Shown: piece after piece, positions 57,765-64,000 of the stretch
Layout of the letters: each line of letters begins with the position of its first letter
Position numbering within the stretch: position 1 is the first letter of the stretch
Source of the DNA: Lentinus brumalis
Taxonomy: Eukaryota; Basidiomycota; Agaricomycetes; Polyporales; Polyporaceae
Length of the DNA: 64,000 nucleotides
Assembly (NCBI GenBank): GCA_001792895.1
Contig: MARA01000020.1
Coordinates: 558,001-622,000, forward strand
Direction: 5' to 3'
Made by a program: the position numbers and the translations under genes
Notes under the pieces: generated by a model
Told to the model about the DNA's origin: nothing
Databases searched by the model: none
The model's input: only the letters and a program-made list of their open reading frames with translations

Positions 57765-60176
57765 ATGTTCCGCCTTCTCTCCCGCCCCCTCCGTGCCTCC
57801 CCTCTCCTCCGTGTCCCGCTCTACAGATCCATGTCCAGCACGCCCGACTTTGTACGTGCTCCCAAGACCGCATCTGACGGCGTCCGGGCTCACTCCTGTC
57901 CACAGAACAAGGTGCTCTACGCACCCCTCGCGGAGGTCGACCCCGAGGTGCAGAACATCATCGACAAGGAGACGTGGCGGCAGTTCTCGGGCCTCGAGCT
58001 CATCGCGTCCGAGGTGCGTCCCGTTCACCCCGCCCCCGATGTGCTGTGCTTATCTCCGCACCAGAACTTGACGAGCAGGGCGACGATGGAGGCCAACGGC
58101 TCCATCCTCACCAACAAGTACTCCGAGGGTCTCCCCAACGCGCGGTACTACGGCGGCAACGAGTACGTCGACGAGCTCGAGCTCCTCTGCCAGAAGCGCG
58201 CCCTCCAGGCCTTCCACCTCGACCCCGCAAAGTGGGGCGTCAACGTCCAGCCCTACTCTGGCAGTGTACGTAAAGCCCGCACCCGCCGTGTCGTGTCTGA
58301 CTGATTGACGTGTCTTGCAGACCGCAAAGTCAGTTGCTGTGAACTCGCTGCGTCGGACGTTGACTAACCGGGACACCGCGTAGCTTCGCCGCGCTCACCG
58401 CTCTCATCCAGCCCCAGGATCGTCTCATGGGTCTCGGTCTCCCCGATGGCGGCCACTTGACGCACGGCTACTACGTAAGTCCTCCATTTTATTACAACGG
58501 TGCTCTTGCATCGAGTCCTCCCGACTACACTCCGGAAGTACTCGTCTGCGGCGGTTCTCAGATAGATGACCGAATCCACCCGGCCAACATGCGTCGTCGC
58601 ATCACTTTCACCGCTGAGGGTATCGCGAAGGGATGGCATGCGCATGCGAGCAGATTCGCTGATGCACGCAGCGGAAGCGGCCGTTGTTGCCAGCATCGTG
58701 CGTCGTCGTCCCACCAGGGATACTCGTGTGGTATAGGGCAGAAGAACGTGGATACAAGTCGGCGGCACGCGAACGCTTCTGGATCTCAAACCCCAACTGG
58801 CCGGGCAAGAGTTTCTTTCCCGCCGGGAAGGAAACTGTTGCCAGCTCCAGGACCACTTATGCGGGGGATGAACGGGGATCCTTGCCGTTCAGGGCTGTTG
58901 AGCTTCCGGTGCTTCTGGACGTGCTTACCGGGTTCATGTGGTCCGCGTCGACTTGAGTCCCACCTCAGGTAAACGACTCCTGGAGACGATGAGCTTCTAT
59001 ATTCCTAACGAGCCCAAGATCTGTCTACCCCTCGTGGCCGCATTACTGACTGACATCATCCGCAGACCGCGAAGAAGAAGATGACCGCGTCGTCCATCTA
59101 CTTCCAGTCGCTCCCCTACGGCCTCGACCCCGAGACGCAGCTGATCGACTACAAGGGTGTCGCGTCGCTCGCGAAGGTCTACAAGCCGCGCCTCATCATC
59201 TGCGGTGCGTCCGCGTACCCCCGCGACTGGGACTACAAGGCCCTGCGCGAGACCGCGGACGAGCACGGCGCCTTCCTCATGGCCGACATCGCGCACACGA
59301 GCGGCCTCGTTGCCGCCGGGGAGCTCGCGGACCCGTTCCAGTACTGCGACGTCGTCACGACCACGACGCACAAGACGCTCCGTGGCCCCCGCGCCGGCCT
59401 CATCTTCTTCCGCAAGGACTCGGACAAGGCCAAGGACCTTGAGAAGCGCGTGAACGACGCCGTCTTCCCCGCGTGCCAGGGTGGCCCGCACAACAACGTA
59501 CGTTTGACCTCTTCGTGGCACGCTATATTCGCTAACGATGCGTTGTACAGACTATCGCCGGTATCGCGACTGCCCTCCTCCAGGCGTGCCAGCCCACATG
59601 GAAGGCGTACGCGAAGCAGGTCATCGCGAACGCGACCACGCTCGGCCAGGAGCTCGTCGCGCGCGGCTACAAGCTCCAGACATCCGGCACGGACAACCAC
59701 CTCGTCCTCTGGGACCTCCGCCCGCTCGGCCTCACCGGTAGCAAGCTCGAGAAGCTCTGCGACCTCGTCGGCATCACCATCAACAGTACGTTCTGCTCTC
59801 TGTGACAAAACGCGTCCGTACTCACCCGTCTGCAGAAAACGCGGTCTCGGGCGACGCGTCCGCGCAGGTCCCCGGCGGCATCCGTCTCGGCACGGCCGCG
59901 CTCACCTCGCGCGACATGCGCGAGGCCGACATGAAGGTCGTCGCGGACTTCCTCCACCGCGCCGTCCAGCTCGCGACCGTGCTCCAGAAGGAGGCGGGCA
60001 GCAAGCTGCTGAAGGACTTTGTCCGCGTCGCGACGACCCCCGAGGAGGGCAAGGTCGGCGCGCAGCAGGTCGCAGACCTCCGCAGGGAGGTCCGCGGGTT
60101 CGCGCGCAGGTGGCCGCTCCCGGGCGTCGACGTCTCGAAACTCCAGCGCCCGGCTGGCATCGAGGAGGACGAGTAG
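57765..60176 (+). CDS. Serine hydroxymethyltransferase
   Basis: PLP enzyme converting serine and tetrahydrofolate to glycine and methylene-tetrahydrofolate. Eight exons (57765-57851, 57906-58013, 58065-58265, 58321-58328, 58384-58474, 59066-59497, 59551-59785, 59836-60176) splice in phase to 500 residues. Diagnostic blocks are [77 protein letters not shown] and the PLP lysine in [15 protein letters not shown] (about Lys268). The first 22 residues are Arg/Leu/Ser-rich without acids, fitting a mitochondrial presequence, and a second Met at 23 could yield a cytosolic form. One exon is only eight bases. Intron 5 is 591 nt and contains foreign coding-like sequence. Confidence 0.93.
58481..58640 (+). 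pseudogene. Glyoxal-oxidase-like gene fragment inside SHMT intron 5
   Basis: Directly after the six-base donor GTAAGT, the plus strand reads [29 protein letters not shown] and [10 protein letters not shown], resembling the N-terminal glyoxal oxidase (copper radical oxidase) domain, where a PEVLVCGG block is followed by LTxxGIxxGW. Part of the expected segment between them is missing. The fragment lacks the catalytic copper ligands and cannot be functional. How far the inserted sequence extends is unclear; a second coding-like stretch runs to about 58950. Confidence 0.6.
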
Positions 60177-60922
60177 ATGTGTTTCCTTGTGAGTAAGTAG
60201 GGAGAGGAGAGGGAGGGGATTGCTTGTATCATATTCGCAGTTCTGCGCGGGTGCGCTTGGATTGGCGGTCGCTGGACCGTATGTACGTAGAGGTAAAATA
60301 GGCACGTAGTACGTCGGGTATTCAACATAATCCGGCCCTCCCAGACGTTCAACATCTCTGGGTCGCGACACACATCATGTATTAGTAGATTCCACTCTAT
60401 CATCGCGGCACGCAATGGCATCCTGCATGTATCTTGTCTTACCAGTATCACTGCGAGTGACTCTCGGCTCTCTTGATTTGAGCTGGACTTAGTCGGCACG
60501 TCTTCGTCGGACAGGTTTGAGTCATGCGTGGCACACATAGATACTGTAAGTGGCGGAAGCACAGCGGTGAATTCAAGGAAGCTACAAAGTTGAACATGAA
60601 CAAGGAGCGCGAGGTAGTACAATGCAAGTCCGCAGTCGCAGTCCGTGATGGAGAATGTCTGTCGTGTAGCCTTGCGGCGTTCTGTCCCTCCTATCCACAG
60701 GATCTCTGGAGGGAGCGTCGAAGCGCGAGGGAAGGGCGAGTGGGTGCGCGAGGCGTTCGCTCGGAACTCCAGGGCTGGCCAGGCCTGTATCATGGGCAGC
60801 GCGCCGTAGGAGGCTGTCGTTCGCCAGAGAGGGAGCGACATGGTAAGGTGCGGGCACTGGTGTGCCGCCCTGGTGGTAGTATGGCTGGCTCGGGGGCTAG
60901 CCCGCAAGCGAAGGGAGTGCGT
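60177..60922. other. Spacer between SHMT and a small hypothetical gene
   Basis: Convergent 3' flanks; no gene recognised. Confidence 0.45.
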
Positions 60923-61132
60923 CTACAGCCCGAAGAGCTTCTTCAGGCCGGACTTGGTAGTCTTGCGCTGCGCGGTGCGCCCGCTCGAGGGACGCAGCAC
61001 CTGGCGTGCGTCCTCGTACATGTGGTAGGTGTCGCGCGGCGACTGCGTGGACGCGAAGAGTGCGAACGCGTTGGGGGCCGCGGGGCTGGTGGGGAAGAAG
61101 GTGTAGGCGGGGGAGGTCGCGGAGTAGGACAT
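60923..61132 (-). CDS. Small hypothetical protein (69 residues)
   Basis: Single-exon frame starting MSYSATSPAYTFFPTSP and ending SGLKKLFGL. The N-terminal half is Ser/Pro/Phe-rich; the C-terminal half is basic (RTAQRKTTKSGLKKLF). The ATG is preceded by a pyrimidine-rich leader, and a TATATAAG box lies 160 nt upstream, consistent with a transcription start about 130 nt before the ATG. No family is recognised, and there is no signal peptide. Support is mainly promoter context and composition, so a non-coding transcript is possible. Confidence 0.45.
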   Translation of the reverse strand: MSYSATSPAYTFFPTSPAAPNAFALFASTQSPRDTYHMYEDARQVLRPSSGRTAQRKTTKSGLKKLFGL

Positions 61133-61292
61133 CCTGGTGGTAGAGCTGGAGGAGAAGGGAAAAGTGGTGAGGTGAGGGTGGTGAGGGTGGTGGATATGCG
61201 AGCAGCAGAGGCTAATAGGTGAGTTCTCTGGATGTTGAGAGGACGCTGAAGGACTTGGTTGATGATGAGGACTTCATGTCGGAACTGTCTCC

Positions 61293-61300
61293 CTTATATA
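61293..61300 (-). promoter_or_regulatory. TATA box upstream of the small hypothetical gene
   Basis: TATATAAG on the minus strand, 160 nt before the ATG at 61132, directly downstream of a tandem repeat on the same strand. Confidence 0.45.
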
Positions 61301-61309
61301 CCAGGCAAG

Positions 61310-61337
61310 ATTGCCCTGGATTGCCCTGGATTGCCTG
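61310..61337. repeat. Tandem 10-base repeat next to a TATA box
   Basis: attgccctgg occurs twice followed by a third near-copy, immediately upstream of the minus-strand TATA box, so it may serve as a repeated regulatory site. Confidence 0.7.
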
Positions 61338-62048
61338 AGAAGCAAACGTGCACGGATGGGCGTGGACGTGAAGTAGCAATCGGCGAAGCGAGGGCATTTG
61401 GACACACAGAAAGTTGCCATCCCAGGCAAGTGTTTGCGGCGAGGCAAATACGAGCACATAGCAGCGCGTAGAGACAGCGTGTTGCTACGATACGAGGCAC
61501 CCACAGACGCACTCCGGGGGAGGAAGAGCCAATAACCAGCACCGAGCACACCGACAATGAGCAAGACCAGAGCAAGTTCACAGGCGCCCAAGGGTGGTTA
61601 TTTGGCTCCCATTGCAGAACAAACAAACCCGCGTGCATCTTGTCCCCGAGGTGTAGTTCGCCGCTCTGCAGATGTGTGGAGACTATGCATGCAACAAGCA
61701 GTAGTGTTGTCTTTGGTAATAGAAGTGCGGTATGCTAGGGTACAAGTATACTTAAGCCTACAGATGACTCTAACAGATGCGCGGTGCTCGTGTGGGGGAT
61801 AAGTTAGGTATACTATACATTCAGGTTGCTGCTAGAGTATGCTGCGATGATCGATGTAAGTAGATATCGTCCGCCAAGACGTGCTGTAAGGGTGCGGTCA
61901 GGATGCTGTACGAAGTACGAAGAATGAGCTTTGGGGGACAAGAGATGCTGCAGATGGTGTAGGATAGGTCAGGGGCAAAGCATGCAAGGCGGGTATCGAA
62001 CGACAACAGATTAATCAAAGTGGGAGAGAAGGGGTCACGGAAAAGTGT
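61338..62048. other. Spacer upstream of the small gene and downstream of the USP gene
   Basis: No coding sequence recognised. Confidence 0.45.
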
Positions 62049-64000
62049 TCAGACACGTTCGTACATGCAGATGTACGCCTTGGCCTTGAGGACTTCCTCT
62101 AGGGTCGTGAGCCTGACGACGGTGTCGCTGATGTAGGCCCACTTCCTCTGCTCTCGTTTCTCCGACGTCTGGCTCGTGCGAGAGTCAGTCGTCGAGAGGC
62201 TAGGAGTAGGCGGGAGGGCCTTCTCTGAATCGAAGGCGGCCGTTTCGGGAGCAGGAGTAGCTGCAGCTGCAGGTGCAGGCGCGCTCGACGGCAGCGCAGT
62301 GTACGCGACATAGTGCCCACCAAGCTATGAACGTGACAGTCAGCCTCTCCAGTCCACCCACGGCGAAACAAGCACCGAAACACGCACCATGTTACCGATG
62401 TGCACCACGACGGCATACAGCCTGTACATGCATCGCTCGCGCTGCTTGTGCTTCCCCTTCTCCCTCTCCGTCCTCTCCGGCGTGAACTCGGCCCGCTTCG
62501 GCGCGAGGAACGGGGCAAGGTCCAGGTACTCTGGGAACGACACGAACTCGTCCAGCTTCTTGAACCCGCCCGAGAACGACACCGTGTGGTGCTTGCCCGT
62601 CTGCTGGAAGCGCTTCAAGTGGATGACCAGGATCGGCGGCGGCGTGCTGATCAGGTACCGCTTGTACATGCGCCGCTGGATAACCTGCTTCGCCCGCGGG
62701 ATTTTCTGGTCCTGCACCCTGAGCGGCGACTTCTCCCTAAGCCTGGGCGAGGCCGAAGGCGATGGCAGCTCGGACAGCTTCTCGACCGACGACCGTGGCG
62801 AGACGGACGGTGACGCATCTCCGTCGGAGAGCGAAGTGGCAGCGGAGGTGTCGCTCGCAGAGTCGTCAAAATCGTCGTCAGAGCTCGTGCTGCTGTCCTC
62901 GGCGCCGTCCTTCTTGGCGTTCAAGCGTCCTCGGCGTCGCCCCTTGGGAGTGAGCAACGAGTCGTCCGACAGCGACAAGCCAATCACAGCACGCGTCGAC
63001 GATAGCGTCCCGTTGAGCGGCTCGCCCTTTGCCGACGGTGAGGGAGCGGGAAGGCCCTCGGATGTATCCACCTCGGTCGTAGAGATCTGGGGGATCGGCA
63101 GTCCGCCAAAGGTTGGCGCCTCCGGTGACGTGTCGCTGTTCTTCCGCATATACACAGTTGATAATTCAGGCGAGGAGGAGGGGGCTGCGGTGGTGGTCGG
63201 GGCAGAGGAGATAGACGTGCTTGAGCTGCTCGTAAGCGCCGTCGAGACCACCGATGTTGACGCAGGCGACATCCGTGCGCTGCTCAGGCTCAAGTCGGGC
63301 GACGAGACCGTCCCGCTGTCCTCGGGCTCGCTCAGACCTGGTGGGCTCTTCGGGAGGGGAATGGACTCGGGTGCTTTCGCCGCGCTCTGCCCTGACTTCC
63401 CTGACGAGTCGTCGCTGACCGACTCGCTCTCGCTGTCGGAGTCGTCATGAGGGACGATGTCCCCGTTCTCGCGGACGGGTGGCTTGTACGTCCCGTTCGC
63501 GATCTTCCAACACCGGTGGCAGCCAACCATGTTCTCGCCGTCGAGGATTTCGACAGCAGTGAACATGCGCAAACACTCCTCGATGCCTGGCAAGTGGCCG
63601 AGCTTCGCCCACAGCGCCTGCGTGGCAAGCACAGTTCCGTTGGCCGCATTAGTCGCGGTGAAAGCCTGCGAGAGGATCGACAGGGGGTTGCCCGTGACAG
63701 GATGGACGTCCGCAAGCACACGCCCCAGGTACTCGCTCTCCTCTTCCGACATCTTCGGCAGCGGGACTGGTGACCTCGAAGGTGTGCCATCGTGGTGATG
63801 ATGTCGATGCTGGTGCTTGAAGGGGTTGGTGGAGGAGCGGCGCGAGCTCGATGGTCTGCTTCCTTGCGCGAAAGGCGAGTTGATGCGTGGAGACGCGGGT
63901 ACGACAGGAGACGACAAACCCGCATCGTCGCCGACGTCCAATGTGGGGTCTTGTACTGTCGCTCCGCGTGCTAGAGACGTCGCGCGAGGAGAGCGCGGCT
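62049..64000 (-). CDS. Ubiquitin carboxyl-terminal hydrolase (USP, USP16-like), 5' end outside window
   Basis: Deubiquitinase of the C19 family, transcribed leftwards; the N-terminal part with the catalytic Cys box lies beyond 64000. The visible exon (64000-62388) covers a His-rich and Ser-rich disordered section, NPLSILSQAFTATNAANGT, MFTAVEILDGENMVGCHRCWK (zinc-ribbon-like CxxC and fingers region), then a long acidic low-complexity insertion, and resumes with PPILVIHLKRFQQTGKHH and FVSFPEYLDLAPFL. A 63-nt intron leads to the last exon (62324-62049) with the catalytic His box LGGHYVAYT and KWAYISDTVVR, ending YICMYERV. The disordered insertion between catalytic subdomains is about 250 residues. 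Confidence 0.9.

Overview
The window reads as nuclear DNA of a filamentous basidiomycete, most likely a white-rot agaricomycete. The reasons are GC-rich genes split by many 50-70 nt GT-AG introns, TATA boxes close to start codons, a class II ligninolytic peroxidase with versatile-peroxidase residues, secreted GH18 chitinases, an F-box/LRR-like gene, and a glyoxal-oxidase-like relic. Gene models were spliced by hand by following conserved protein families across exon junctions. Exon ends are internally consistent in phase except where noted.

Layout. 1-7.2 kb: a thioredoxin-TPR protein, then a duplicated two-family cluster (two APH-fold kinases, two copies of an unrecognised protein). 7.4-8.2 kb: Mediator subunit Med22 and tRNA-Thr(AGT). 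9-14.6 kb: a NAD(P)-binding oxidoreductase, a relic last exon of an aldo-keto reductase (AKR), and two tandem GH18 chitinases. 16-23.4 kb: a 4EHP-like eIF4E and a ten-exon SIN3 corepressor. 23.6-29.4 kb: gene-poor, with one hypothetical gene. 29.4-36.6 kb: a mosaic of duplicated pieces: a truncated SIN3 copy keeping PAH1 and PAH2, degraded AKR tails, a chitinase pseudogene, the intact AKR, a second NAD(P)-binding gene, and a two-repeat secreted cysteine-rich protein. 39-43.6 kb: two DUF4336-type genes and SRP19. 44.3-49.3 kb: an F-box protein and a type B carboxylesterase. 53.3-60.2 kb: the peroxidase, a MYND-finger protein, and a serine hydroxymethyltransferase (SHMT) whose 591-nt intron holds a glyoxal-oxidase-like fragment. 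60.9-64 kb: a small hypothetical protein and a USP deubiquitinase running off the window end.

The strongest theme is local segmental duplication with uneven survival. The chitinase/AKR/NAD-oxidoreductase block exists twice: one copy kept the chitinase and lost the AKR, the other kept the AKR and lost the chitinase. The 5' part of SIN3 was copied with its upstream flank and remains an intact reading frame. Five genes carry an apparent single-base deletion, all -1, which points to assembly indels or recent decay and matters for any use of the gene models. I saw no CRISPR, no autonomous transposon and no bacterial-type operon.
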